Shown: positions 47,364 to 58,311 of the stretch, in pieces
Position numbering within the stretch: position 1 is the stretch's first letter
Layout of the letters: the number at the start of each line of letters is the position of its first letter
NCBI GenBank assembly: GCA_013368315.1
Contig: JAACJM010000294.1
Location: 1-64,000 of the forward strand
Origin: Tetrapyrgos nigripes
Taxonomy: Eukaryota; Basidiomycota; Agaricomycetes; Agaricales; Campanellaceae
Direction: 5' to 3'
DNA: 64,000 nucleotides
Notes under the pieces: generated by a model
The model's database searches: none
What the model saw: only the letters and a program-made list of their open reading frames with translations
What the model was told of the DNA's origin: nothing
Program-made: the position numbers and the translations under genes

Positions 47364-48990
47364 CAGTGGGTCAAAAAATTGTCCACATGTTTCGCATTTT
47401 TGGAAAGATTGCCAATTTAAGCAATACTGAGTAGAGATATTAAAATGTGGTCAGTGATGGGCAGAAAGCCCTTGATAAACGCTACAATATTCTGTCTGTT
47501 TTGTCTTATTTGGCTTAAAACTCATGGAGATATGACTGATTTAAAATGGTATGTCATTTGGACAATTTTTTGACATGCAAGTGAAAATACAGAAAGTGCT
47601 AGCTCAGTACTTGGTATGCCCTCCTTTGGCCTTCAACACAGCCTCAATCCTTCTAGGCATGCTCCTGATCAATTTCTGACAATCTTCTTCTGTGATTTCA
47701 TCCCACTTTTCAGCTGCTCTGTCCCATATTTCCCAAACTCCAGAGGGTGCTGTGTCATATCCATTGAGCTTGTGTTTGAGGGTTGTCCAGAGGTGTTCAA
47801 TGGGGTTCAGGTCAGGAGATTGAGCAGGCCAGCTCATGCAATGGATGTTGTTGTCTTCAAACCACTTGGTGGCCAGTTTTGACTTGTGTTTAGGATCATT
47901 GTCTTGCTGAAAAATGGCCACCTCTGGATCAACACCCAAAATATCCATGCTCTCCAGAAGGTTGTTCTCCAAAATGTCCACATACTGCTCTGCATTCATC
48001 CTGCCCTCCACCTCTGCCATGTTTCCAACTCCTTCCCACCCCATACATCCCCACACCATGATATTTCCTCCTCCAAATTTGACTGTTTCCACCACATTTC
48101 TCTCTCCCAAGGATTCACCCTTCCTCCCCCACACATAATGCTGTCCATCTGACCCATATCGATTGATTTTAGTCTCATCTGACCAAATAACCCTTTTCCA
48201 GTCATCCACAGTCCAGTTTCTGTACTTCTGTGCAAAGTTTAAACGAGCCTTCCTGTGAGCTGCAGTGAGTTTGGGCTTCTTCTTCGTTTTAGATGTGTCC
48301 ACATCATGCCTGAGAAGGGAATTTCGAATGGTTTGGGTGGAGACAGGTTGGTCAAGGAGGGGATTGATGTTTCTGGCCACTTCTGTAGCATTTTCAGCTT
48401 TGCCAGTGTTGATTTGTTGGATAGCAGCACGTTCATCAGTGGTAGACAGCTTTCTAGGACGCCCTGCTTGATGGTTCTCCTTGTCAGGATACATCTCTTT
48501 GGCCAGAGAAGCAATCTTTGACTTGGATACCCCAGTTTTAGCAGAGATTTCCCTGGATGAAGCAGAAGTTTGGAGGAGAGAGAGGATATTGTCTTTCTGG
48601 GTGGATGTGATGGGTCTCATGATTTGATGAGGGCTATAGAACAACTGGATGCCCTTATATATGGTCCAGCTGGCAGCTATGATATCATTATGATGTAGCC
48701 ATTGCATCATTGTACAACTCCACTTATGATGTCATCTATGAGACATCACATAGTTACAATACTGATTTTGAAGTGGCAACTCAAAAAATTGTCCAAATGA
48801 CATACCATTTTAAATCAATCATATCTCCATGAGTTTTGAGCCAAATAGGACAAATAAAACAGATTATTGTAGCTCTTATCAAGGGCGTTCTGCCCATCAC
48901 TGACCACATTTCAATATCTCTACTCAGTATTGCTTAAATTGGCAATCTTTCCAAAAATGCGAAACATGTGGACAATTTTTTGACCCACTG
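47364..48990 (-). mobile_element. Tc1/mariner transposon, nearly intact
   Basis: A 1627-base element flanked by TA at 47362-47363 and 48991-48992, with inverted repeats 47364-47573 and 48781-48990 (210 bases each, about 95% identical by eye) beginning CAGTGGGTCAAAAAATTGTC. It contains one intact transposase gene on the minus strand. It is inserted in a helicase remnant. Confidence 0.95.
47364..48990. repeat. 210-base TIRs of the Tc1 element
   Basis: Each TIR has the box TCAAAAAATTGTCCA at its outer end and the inverse of the same box at its inner end (47553-47573 and 48781-48801), so each arm is itself a small inverted repeat. In the known IR/DR group the two transposase sites in an arm are direct repeats; here they face each other. 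Confidence 0.85.
47604..48620 (-). CDS. Tc1-family DD34E transposase
   Basis: Start taken at the ATG 48620 (MRPITSTQKDN), giving 338 residues, the usual Tc1 length; an ATG 30 codons upstream would add a non-homologous tail. Residues about 1-120 form two helix-turn-helix DNA-binding domains (SSREISAKTGVSKSKIASLA and the second around VSTQTIRNSLLRH) with an AGRPRK GRPR-like hook between them. The catalytic domain has IWSDET, QQDNDPKHKS and NPIEHLW; exactly 34 residues separate the second Asp from the Glu (DD34E). No stops or frameshifts. It excises and reinserts the element at TA dinucleotides. Together with the near-identical TIRs this copy could be functional. Confidence 0.95.
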   Translation of the reverse strand: MRPITSTQKDNILSLLQTSASSREISAKTGVSKSKIASLAKEMYPDKENHQAGRPRKLSTTDERAAIQQINTGKAENATEVARNINPLLDQPVSTQTIRNSLLRHDVDTSKTKKKPKLTAAHRKARLNFAQKYRNWTVDDWKRVIWSDETKINRYGSDGQHYVWGRKGESLGERNVVETVKFGGGNIMVWGCMGWEGVGNMAEVEGRMNAEQYVDILENNLLESMDILGVDPEVAIFQQDNDPKHKSKLATKWFEDNNIHCMSWPAQSPDLNPIEHLWTTLKHKLNGYDTAPSGVWEIWDRAAEKWDEITEEDCQKLIRSMPRRIEAVLKAKGGHTKY

Positions 48991-49237
48991 TAATGCAGAC
49001 ATACAATATCAAGCTCAAGAGCATTGGTTGGACAAACAATCAATATTGCTGGATCACTGTCAAACCAGCACTCAAAATCAGGTGCTAGAGCTTAGTTAAG
49101 ACCAATCTGTCATAGAAGAACAGCTAGAAGTGCTATTATTCCAGTTCTTCCAGATCTGCACACTGTCCATACAAATACATCCTGCTTGTCTAGAATGCTT
49201 GCAGCAGCTTTTATGCTGACATCATGAGGGTCATATG

Positions 49238-49770
49238 TAGTGTTGTAATGGTTTGGCTATGGTCCACTCTGGCTCGGCTCTTGCAAAAAGCCGAAAAATC
49301 GACTTAACTCCGACTCAAGTCATTTAGAGCCGGTGCAAAATCACTTATGGCCAGGAGGTTGGGAGAAGGTGTACGGTGTATGGCCTCAAGGATAAATTAA
49401 GCTCTGAAAAAGCATGGCCCAGTCATTGGATAGCATATCTACCTTGTGAGCAAGTAGATATACCATTTCCAGGGAACTCGGGGTTAAATTACCCATGGGA
49501 ATATACCAAATATAGACAGAGCGAATATTCGCGACGGGTCTTTCAATTGCAAAAGTCCTTTCGACATGCGTCAAAGGCTTAGAAAGTCATGGCTTATGAT
49601 AGATTAGATCCCTCTCGTACTTCAGAGACCATTATGCGCTTCTTTCACTCAATAATTTTCTGCTCATTAATGTCAACTCTAACCGACTCTGAGCTGGAAC
49701 CAAGCCGCAGCTCAAAAACCGGCTCGGCTCGTCGGCTAGCCGGAGTCGAGCCGGACCGCTTACAACACTA
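49238..49770. mobile_element. hAT-type non-autonomous element
   Basis: 533 bases with ends TAGTGTTGTAA and TTACAACACTA and a perfect 8-base target duplication GTCATATG at 49230-49237 and 49771-49778. An 8-base duplication with TAGTGTTGTAA-type ends is diagnostic of hAT transposons. GGCTCGGCTC-like motifs lie near both ends. No transposase. Removing it restores continuous helicase sequence on the minus strand. Confidence 0.9.
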
Positions 49771-49800
49771 GTCATATGGGAGATGGTTCTGACCAAGTTC

Positions 49801-50333
49801 GCAACAAGTAGACTGTCCCGCAGTTGAGTTAAAGGAAAAAGGATTGTCAGCGTCAATGGAAGCGCTCATGGACGCGCTCCAGGTAAGACGCGTTTATTGC
49901 GTTTATTGAAAAATTTTCATTATCTCTGAAAAACGTGAATTGCACCTGACTTAAATCCGAGCTACGGTAAGGGCGGTGGGAGTTTATAAGACTAGGTTGG
50001 AGGGCCATTGTGCATGGGAAAAAGTACTGTGCGCGCGGAAAAGGAGGAGAGTGGTGAGCTCGTCGTTGTCAGCGACGCAGGCAAGCAAATACCACGTTGG
50101 TGTCCACCAAAATCGAGAGCTCTATAGGAGTGCACCAGAATATTTCGTGTACGAAGATTCGGTAGGATAGAGGAAGAACTGGGCTGGATGCTGCAGTTTT
50201 TATTTTGGATGACGTCCCAACGGAAAGCAGGTGGGAATGTTAATGGATACCGTGGCGTAATACATTTCTTGTGAGCTACATTATACATAGTACTGTTTCC
50301 TTCTGTTCCCTTCGTCAAGATGAATGCAAAGCT
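49801..50333. other. Spacer between transposon island and formamidase
   Basis: No gene seen. The 3' untranslated region of the formamidase should lie here. Confidence 0.4.
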
Positions 50334-53049
50334 CTAGAGCACACCATCGCTCCTGATAGCACACTGACCAAAGTCCAACTTTTTCAGGCCTTCTTCCTTC
50401 GGCATGATGTCCTGTGTAAAGTTGAAGAAGAACCACTACAGTGAGCTGTATCAAACGTAGCTTACATGGTCAAAGATTCCCGTCGGTATTGCCAGCGTCA
50501 CGCATGCGTTGGGAGAATCCTAGGCAGATAATCAGTCACTGACATCCCTCAATATATCAGTAATGCAAAGAGCTTACCACCACGGCACCTACATGACTTT
50601 CGACCGGGGCAGCAGAGAGTAAGAGGTCTTTGAGAGAGCACGGTTAGACATTAACCAGATATGACGGGTACCACTTACAGGCTTGTTCTCGAGCTAAACG
50701 CATATGTTTGATTGTCAACTCTAGACAGAATCTGATCGATTTACGCACTATAGCCAATCTAGTGTAATGTAAAGAGCAAGAATTAGTCCACCTTCCCAAA
50801 GAATTACACCGCGAGTCTACTCGCCTTCATTAAGTATGCAATAGCATTAAGAGCAGCTTGCTTGTACGCGACCGTGCTAGCCAACAAAGAATCAAATGAC
50901 GCTGTTAGCAGACCCTGAGCGACGGACGACTGCGACAAAAACTCACGCGTCCATGTTATACTGTTTTCCGTCACCGTCTTGTAGGGCACTCAGTTAATCC
51001 AAAGATGCAGATGCAAAAAGGAGACATACGATAATCCACGCTGATACCCTCAAAAACGAGCTTTTGAGAGTAGAGAGGATCAATAGGCGAAGGCTGTAGA
51101 ATTGATGGGCATATCAAGGTGTCGTCCTATAGGTAAACACACAGCACTTACTACAAAGATAGGCTGCTTCAGGGCAAACTTCTCCACACCGCCTTTGATG
51201 ATGCTAGTCTTGAAGGTGATGATACCGGCCTACAGGAAAGACGATATCAAAACAAGGTCTTCAGAAAGAGACGTGGTATCCCACCATTTCAATAGCACCA
51301 CAGAATGATAACTGAGCAGACGACCTTGTAAATAATAAACAGTCCCCGATGAGTCTTGACATAGCGTACCTCGCCCTAAAATTGAGACAGTTTAGTATAC
51401 ATCGACACGCAGCGCCAAAAGCAAGCACTCACATCACCCTGAGAGAAATGAAGATCCCCTACAGACAAGTTTGCACCTTTCACGAAAACGGGGAAGTAGC
51501 AACGAGAACCCCTGCACGGTTACAAAACGAGGACATCATCAGTCAGGCTTTAGTCAAGGACACATCGCATCATACATACACCCCACAACCGCACTCACCT
51601 CGAAAGGTTCTTAATGTCACAATTTCCTCCGTGTTCCCTTCCAGGAATCGTCCTCGCACCCTCCTTTCCAATTTTCTCTCTAACATCATCAGGCAAGTCT
51701 TGACCAACGTGTGCCCCAGTCGGGTTAGGCGCGAAGGCAACGGGAGGAACAGCATTGGCGTGTGCTTCAATCAAAGCGCCTTCACGTTTGTTCCATGTAG
51801 CGAGCAATTCGGCGGATGGAGCTGTACCGATGAGACCTGGATGGGAGACACCGGCGAAACGCACGCCGGGGATGTGTCGAGAGCTAGCATAGATCCCTGA
51901 ATGGATAGGTAAGTCAGCTGGAAGAATGGGAAAGGTGACGGATGAAGAGATGTACCATGAATGTCCCAGATGGCTTTACAGGCCCTACTCTTAAATTCTC
52001 GTGCTTCAGACAGATGGAAGAGGCGTACACGTCAGAATCAGACAATGACAACGATGTGACCACAATCATTACCGAAAAGACCACCGCCATTCTCGAGCTC
52101 AAAGATACCCTGCATATAAATACAAGTCAACAGGCATCAAAGGTAAACGAAGTCAAGACCACGCACAGTATATCCCCAAGGCATCTTCTCAAATGGGACA
52201 ACTGCAAATAAGGCGAGCCCATCGTTTTCAGTACCTTGTTTCCGTCGGGAACAGCTGAGGGAGTTCCTCACCATCCAAGATATCAACCACCAAACAGTCT
52301 CCCGGTTCAGCACCTTCGACGGCAACGGGTCCAGAAAGGTTGTGCACTTTGGACAAATCGACATCTCTAATGTCGTCACTTGCTGCGAATATCGAAGAAA
52401 GCACCTTACATTAGTATCAAGATCTACAAGAGAAGACACTGTTACACGCACTGTCATTGTTGCCAATCTGAGCACCAGTCCAATCTGCATTTCCCCCGCA
52501 TCATCAACGACCTCTGTCCCGATAACACACTGGCCAGACTTGACTAGGAAGAAGGTCGACTCACCGACGCATTCCACTTTGAAGACCTGCCATGGCAATG
52601 AGTAAATCGTGCGTACGGAAATTGAAAGTGATGACCACATACGTCTCCAGGCTTCACGGTCACAAAAGGAGGGATATCAGGGCTTTCGGCAAGGTAAGAC
52701 ACGCTTATACTTCCAGCAGCCAGTACATCTGGAGAATATAACTCACTGCCAGCGGTTATGCAGACCCTAGACAAATCCGGACAAATGACGTTAGCGACCA
52801 TGTAGACGAGAGGTCTTCAGGACAAACGAACCCTTTGCTGGTCTGCTGGTCTGCAAATAGTAACATTGAGAGAAATTCAGGGATTTAGAGATAGTCCTCG
52901 GTCCAAGTCCTTGAAGTGTTCCTGCTCACATGAAAGGATCGACCTGTCCAAATCATATTGAGTCGCCAGACTTTGCTTGACACGCAAGGGAAAGAATAGC
53001 GCACCTTAATCACCGTAGGATGAGGAACAGAGTTTGCTTGAGTCGCCAT
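50334..53049 (-). CDS. Formamidase (acetamidase/formamidase family)
   Basis: Hydrolyses formamide to formate and ammonia in nitrogen use; cytosolic, no signal peptide. Complete 421-residue model from ATG 53049 (MATQANSVPHPTVIK) to TAG 50334. Exons, all on the minus strand: 53005-53049, 52930-52943, 52832-52850, 52747-52766, 52643-52682, 52565-52586, 52452-52484, 52272-52382, 52167-52201, 52073-52109, 51956-52003, 51599-51896, 51433-51511, 51370-51375, 51285-51311, 51152-51229, 51030-51093, 50947-50977, 50825-50876, 50749-50758, 50679-50693, 50578-50627, 50466-50519, 50334-50411. They total 1266 nt and stay in frame. Family blocks: GLHNRWHPDIPP, DWTGAQIGNND, GVSHPGLIGTAPS, REHGGNCDIKNLSRG, LHFSQGDGELSFCGAIEM, YKQAALNAIAYL, LLLSAAPVE, NACVTLAIPTGIFD. 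One intron (after 50825) uses a GC donor. It appears intact. Confidence 0.93.
51370..51375 (-). other. Six-base micro-exon of the formamidase gene
   Basis: The exon GGCGAG encodes only Gly-Glu, in the invariant family motif SQGDGE-x-x-FCGAIEM. It is bounded by TTTTAG upstream and GTACGC downstream; without it the conserved motif cannot be read. Confidence 0.85.
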
Positions 53050-53756
53050 GAGGAGTCTTCAAGAGGTTATAGACAGTCTGAGAGGTCTTGAGAGTAAATG
53101 TCTCAAATGGCCCCGTACTACATACAACGCTCTTATATACTCATCATGGGTGTGGGTGTGAGATTTCTTAGCCATCTGACGAGGGAAATTGATAAGGACG
53201 GGCTTCGATTCTTGGAATTCGAAATGATCATCATTGAGAGATAGCGTAGGGAAGATAAGAACAGGGCGGTGCCGTGAGCGTAAACCAGAATAGGCTTATA
53301 GAGGTCATGAGTCTCAGTGCCAGAAAGAATATATAAAGCTCACTTTGGTAGACATCTCCTAACCAAGCACGAAGGTCATTGTGAAGGACGCAGAGACCAC
53401 GTAATGACAATATTTGCCAGGGCCAAGACTTGGAAAACTCGACGCCGGCGGCACTTGGGTCTAACTTGAGTCACACATTGACCTCGGACGGGGAAATAAT
53501 AAAGACATCGCATTGGGATTTGGGATTTTGTACAGGGAAGAAAGAATATGTTTAAGGGTACCCAGCCGTAGGTCGAGGTATCGCATCACGGAACAGAAGA
53601 GGTTAAGTATAGGATAACTGTGATCAGAGATGTCTTGATGTTGACGGGTTTGAAGATGCCTCCTTGGTCTCTTCAGGACATGAATGCTTCACCTGTCATG
53701 GTATACATCGATTATCCAATGCATCGCACTTAATGGACAACAACTCACCAATACCG
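53050..53756. other. Formamidase upstream region
   Basis: No coding sequence seen. It holds the formamidase promoter; no clear TATA box or nitrogen-regulator GATA cluster was recognised by eye. Confidence 0.35.
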
Positions 53757-54092
53757 TCAACTCCCCTCCCAGATTCTCAGACCAGGATTCTTGATTCTTC
53801 CTGCGACTTGCCCAAAGCCTTCTTCAGAGCTTGAGCTTTTCTCGAACATACCTCCAAACTTCTCTGCTATTTGTGCGAATTCCATCTCCTGAGCCAGTCG
53901 GGAATCTTGTCGTATAGATTCCAACATAGTTACACGCAGTGAATCTCCTTTAGCAAACTTTTTCCACTTGAACTGAAGTTATACAAAATCCCTCAGCGAA
54001 GGCGAGAAAAAACGGCACTCCCAGAGGAGCCTGTAATGATGTAATGGATCGGTGTTCTTAGCTTTGTCAAGTCTTCCGTACTGTTTTGCCAT
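53757..54092 (-). pseudogene. Small ORF with one in-frame stop
   Basis: From ATG 54092 the frame reads MAKQYGRLDKAKNTDPLHHYR to RDFV, then TAA, then continues fluently LQFKWKKFAKGDSLRVTMLE and AQEMEFAQIAEKFGG to a stop at 53757. An intron with a GTATGT donor and GTCGCAG acceptor inside the last part (ending GRIKNPGLRIWEGS) also keeps frame. Either the first part is not coding and the TAA lies in an unseen intron, or the gene is broken. Not recognised. Confidence 0.35.
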
Positions 54093-54570
54093 GCAGGTAA
54101 AATGTTTGAAGAGACTGTCTTATAGGATGTTTGAGGTAAAGACGGGACTGGTTGATGAGTGGCAAGGGGAAGAGAAGCGAGATGGAAGTAGAGAAGAAAG
54201 AGGCCTTACGCGTTCGTAATCATTGTGGTCATCAATCAACTCAACCTAACTTTAGCTCATCCCTGCAAGCTCTCAGACCACTAGTACTCTGCGTTTTTGA
54301 AGGCTCAGGAACAGCCTTATTGCACCCATTGCCCGTAAGATACACTATCAACTGATACATCTCAAGTGCTACACTTTGACATCCCAAAAAACTTTTTAAA
54401 AAAGAAAAAGATAAAAAGTACTACATCGCCTATAACCATGAACATAGAAAATCCGGAAGAACCAAAAGAAAGTTTTCGCTTAAGTATCTAGTAAAGTGCA
54501 AATCTGAGGTCAAGTATAAAAGTCCTCAGCTCAACACCAAGCTCACTGTTTGCAGTTTGAGCTTGACCCA
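54093..54570. other. Non-coding stretch
   Basis: Nothing supported on either strand. Confidence 0.4.
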
Positions 54571-55016
54571 TTAGTAGTGGTCGTACGTCTGCTGGAGCTG
54601 TCTCGAGCTCTCCGCTCGTGCTTGACGCGGTTCTATGTGTGAACGAGCCTCTTAGAACAATCCAAGCCAAATGAGAAAATTGACGAAAAAGCAAATCATC
54701 AACCAAGAGCCTAGGAAAAATCACCGTTTCTTGACACTTGTACACGTACAGCCTTAAGCTTAAGCTTCTGTCCCTCCGCCATGCCCTTCTCAAAAGCCTC
54801 CTTCGCCTTGACCTCAGCAGCTCCTTCAGCAGCCTCCATCTCCTCTTGAACCTCCTCCAACTCATATTCCAACTCCTCTCGTAGACACTCTACTTGAGTA
54901 AACTCGAGTAAGAGTTCTTTATGATTGTGATGAAGAGCCAAAAATGCTCCTTCGGAGTATTGACTCTTGAGCGCGTATTTCCAGATTTCGGATACGGGTC
55001 TGCGAATTGCTTCCAT
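54571..55016 (-). CDS. Small coiled-coil protein
   Basis: Two exons, 54750-55016 and 54571-54648, join in phase across a 101-nt intron (GTACGT donor, AG acceptor) and give 114 residues. It begins MEAIRRPVSEIWKYALKSQY, followed by a Glu-rich helical stretch (about residues 45-88) likely to form a coiled coil, and a Gln/Arg-rich end. The base triplet before the ATG is CAG, so this could instead be an internal exon of a longer gene. No family recognised. Confidence 0.5.
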
Positions 55017-55468
55017 CTGGCGATTTCGTTTTTGAGAGTAGAGAGTGGTTAGAAAGAGGCCTTAACTGGGACACCGATGTACATGAGATGACTTGACTTG
55101 ACTTGACTTGACATACCTCCTCTCACTCTTGACGTGAGCTCGTTCTTCTGGAGCCTCATTCGGGGGGCATGATTTCAGATATGGTTTCCAGTAAGTAAGA
55201 AGTAAGTTAATAATGGCGAGTGTCGCTGAAGGCCGAAAACACTAGCCGACACGGTAAGTACTAGGACGTGGAAGGAAAGGGGCGTTTTGATCTCGTGATC
55301 GCGACGAAGCAGATTTTCACTCGGGGACAGTCGGCAAAAAGTCAGGGTGAGTACTCCTCACGGCGATGAGGACGACCGCTTCGGGTACAGGAATCGAAGC
55401 CGCCAAGCCATGCAGAAGGATCATGCAAAATCATACAAAGGTCTGAGTACATTGTCCTGACCGATTAC
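55017..55468. other. Spacer with short repeat
   Basis: Contains a perfect ACTTG pentamer tract (about 55091-55112). No gene supported. Confidence 0.4.
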
Positions 55469-55690
55469 CTACCCAGAGGAGTCATAAGAAAGTATGGTAA
55501 CCAGCGTGTAGTACGCCATTCCAGACCGGAACGTTAAAATCTTCACGTAGTCTTGGTCTTGCTGGTTGAAGACCCTGTCCCAGTCATACGCTTGAAGTTC
55601 TGCTTCAAGTTTGCAGAGCTTCAGGTCAAATTTTAAAATTTGAGTACGCTTGGTCTTCTGCCAGTGCTTGGCTGAGCTTTGATCATGCAT
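55469..55690 (-). CDS. Hypothetical small protein (73 residues)
   Basis: Open frame from ATG 55690 with mixed, non-repetitive composition (KFDLKLCKLEAELQAYDWDRVF, then MAYYTLVTILSYD). It could be a short gene or the last exon of a longer one. No domain recognised. Confidence 0.3.
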   Translation of the reverse strand: MHDQSSAKHWQKTKRTQILKFDLKLCKLEAELQAYDWDRVFNQQDQDYVKILTFRSGMAYYTLVTILSYDSSG

Positions 55691-56578
55691 CTTGAGTTAT
55701 TGCTTGAAGAATCTGCAATGGTTTGCGTGATCATGAATGAATGAGGACGACCAGATGATCATGAGAAAAAGACAACGACAACGACAACTATAGCAAGGAA
55801 GCTGAGCTCACCACCTAAGTTTCCACCGGTCGTACCCAAGGCTACCCTTTTTAGACGTTTTTATCACGAGCAGGGTAAGGTTTGTCTTGGCCGGATTCTC
55901 AGTCTTGACTCGGACTTGACGGCCTTCCAAAAGTAAACAAAACATATAAATGGTAAAGGTAAATGCAAATTCATAAAAGGGACAGGGACGAAGACGAGGA
56001 CATTGTGACGAAGGCATATATATGCATGGTGAAGGGGAGAAGAGGATAGAAGATACTTGGAAAAGATAACACGGATTGAAATTTGAAACGGCCCGGGGGG
56101 GGAGGGGGGGACAGGTCACAGATCAGATACAAGATACATTGATACATTGATACTGAAAGGTAGAAATGGCAAAAGATATGATGGATTGGGAATGGGAAAG
56201 GGATGTGAAAGGAATATGATTATGGTTATGGTTATGGTTATGGTCATGTTTATGCGACTACATGTACGTATACGTATTGTCACTTGCGTGTGGATGACAT
56301 TGATAGAAGGATGATGGGAGTATAGCAAGGGTTAGGGAAGGCCTAACGATACAGAATTGCAAGGCAAGGAAAGAGGAAAGAGGAAAGAAAACGATATCCA
56401 AGGACGTGTGCGTGTATCAGGAGTATGAGGGAAATGCGAGAAAGGACTCAATAGAAAGGAGAAAATAAAATAAAAGAAGAAAGAAAGAAAGAAAGAGAGA
56501 GAGAAAGAAGAGAGTGGAGCCACCGCGTGCAAAACAGCAACTCACGATCGCGACTGCCAGCTGAACCGACCATCCCCT
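55691..56578. other. Low-complexity spacer
   Basis: Holds a G-rich run (56094-56110), a TTATGG hexamer tract (about 56220-56243) and a purine GAAA/GAGA tract (56470-56515). No gene supported. Confidence 0.5.
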
Positions 56579-57420
56579 CTACTCAAGCAGATTACTCGCA
56601 GCCAAAGGTAACGAATCCGCAGCTTTCTCGACGATGAACTGCTTGGCAGTGCATAGATTAGCATAAGTACTAGATCCATTCGCAAGAAAATAAACTCACC
56701 GACACAGACACAGACATCTGCTCCTGCTCCTGCAAACCCCGGGCCCCCCTAGTAGTCGGGACATATTCCTTATTAACAGAATAATACCCCCTATACTTGA
56801 ACCGTCGTTGACCTTCATCCGAGTCACTGATGCCTAGTACTTCCTCAAAAACAAGCCAATCCGCTCTCCCCCATTCCGTATTATCCAACACTGCGAGATA
56901 TTCTTCTAATTTGACGATACACTCGGCGTTTGGACGTAAGAAGACACGCACACACAGGCTACGCGGTGGGTCGTCATGCTCATGCTCACTGGGCTGGAAA
57001 TGGAAGGAGCTGAGGTTGCCTTTGATGAGATCGTTTTTGAGAAGGATGAAGGATGGGATTTTGGCGTATGTGGATATCTATGAAAGGGGGAGGGGGAGTC
57101 AGTCATGGATAATGTGAATGAACGAAGGAGTAGCTTAAATTATATACTTACCTGCTGGATTTGTTGACGCGTATAGGTCCCTTGGTCTTGATCTGCGTCA
57201 TCGTGTTCAGCTGGGGCGTCAGATTGTTGCGACTGAGCGACGACAATGAAGTCATTGTCTTGAGCGCTGGGGCTGGGCATAGGTGACTGGATGACTAGAG
57301 GTGGCTGCGGAACAACGAGATGATAAACTTGAACAGGAGGGCATTAAGCATTCGAGTCAGGGATGACTGAGGGGGATTACTTACTGTAAGGGGAGAGTGG
57401 GATGAAGAGCCGTGAATGAT
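56579..57420 (-). CDS. Hypothetical multi-exon gene
   Basis: Four exons read on the minus strand in phase 0 throughout: up to about 57385 (5' limit unknown, contains HYHLDIIHGSSSHSPLT), 57152-57304, 56700-57077 and 56579-56641, ending TAG at 56579. The second exon is acidic and Gln-rich; the third is globular (AKIPSFILLKNDLIKGNLSS, VRVFLRPNAECIVKLEEYL, ADWLVFEEVLGISDSDE); the last is short (QFIVEKAADSLPLAASNLLE). No start codon was found, because a stop precedes the first legible stretch, so an upstream exon is missing from the model. Family not recognised. Confidence 0.55.
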
Positions 57421-57888
57421 GTCGAGGTGATAGTGGGGGAGTCAGAGAGGAAGGAGGAGGAGAATTATTCGAGACGAGGACGCGACGCGACTAAATGGGC
57501 GAGGAAAGCACGATAACGTGACGAGTACAAGGCGTACCGAAAGCAGAGGACAATTACGAAGGTATACCCAAAACCGCCATATTAGGACCATGGACCAACA
57601 CACGAGGTCATTGTTCGTACTATCCCAAAGATTGCCCAAAGAGGAAATCAGAGTCGGAGTAGTCATTTTCTATTGTCCCTATTGTTGCCGTCCACGATGA
57701 GGTCAATACGGTCAATCACCAATTACCGAGTTTTGGATTTGGAAGACAGAAGTGGTCAGGTCAAAGAAGTTTTTTTTGATGAATTTGGGAAAAAGTGGCA
57801 TTTTCATTGCGAGTATAACAAATAAATATAGAACTCTAGAAGATTCCTGGTGAGTGTAGGCCTTGGAAAGATTAGGAGGACATGGAAC

Positions 57889-58077
57889 TTACACTGTACT
57901 TCCGAGAACAAAGTGACGGAGAGAAAGAAAGATGTGCCAGCGGAGTTCCAAATTCAAACCGACGGCTTTTTCCAGCAGACCTCTCTGTAAATCGACGAAG
58001 AGCTTACAGGTGATGGCAGCCAGGTAGCACTGGCGATAGGACTGTTTCATGAAGCGGGCCCCATGTTTAACTAGCAT
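57889..58077 (-). CDS. Hypothetical small gene, 5' exon
   Basis: ATG at 58077 with an in-frame stop just upstream. The sequence RFMKQSYRQCYLAAITCKLFVD and ELRWHIFLSLRHFVLG has hydrophobic and basic character. A GTAAGT donor near 57893 and an AG near 57850 could add about 14 residues. It is divergent to the 58312 gene, and the two starts are only 235 bases apart. Not recognised. Confidence 0.3.
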   Translation of the reverse strand: MLVKHGARFMKQSYRQCYLAAITCKLFVDLQRGLLEKAVGLNLELRWHIFLSLRHFVLGSTV

Positions 58078-58311
58078 TTAATCTATTATGGTTGAGTACT
58101 CTACAGCTTTTCCTGAAGGCTCGGCCCTCGGTCATCCGGACCGTCATATCATCGTATCCGGATCAAGTCTACATTTGAGCAGTACGTCAGTGAAGGTTAA
58201 TGAAAATTTCGATTATTGACTTGCCTCATTGTTCCCAACCGCCCACAGCTTGACGCCATGCCATTGTCCTCTTCATTACCAACAGACTCGTCAACTCCTA
58301 CCTGATCCCAA

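Larger units (their letters stand above)
47140..49800 (-). pseudogene. DEAD/DEAH (RecQ-like) helicase remnant, split by two transposons
   Basis: On the minus strand, with the two insertions removed, the text reads in order: LPYDPHDVSIKAAASILDKQ at about 49180-49230 plus 49779-49790; a degenerate Walker A (CRSGRTG where GSGKT is expected); DPAILIVCPTNALELD (motif Ia) near 49020-49055; then, past the Tc1 element, VDEAMHTKG, ATALNSEIIKEAQE and ASTVLLLSPELLTS (about 47180-47360). This is the layout of the large mushroom-specific DEAD/DEAH helicase family often carried in repeats. Stops, deletions and the lost Walker A show it is dead. The N- and C-terminal limits are uncertain. Confidence 0.55.

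Noticed and set aside
56220..56243. TTATGG hexamer run as possible interstitial telomere
   Set aside because: The unit is not the fungal TTAGGG repeat and the tract has only about four copies, so it is an ordinary microsatellite.
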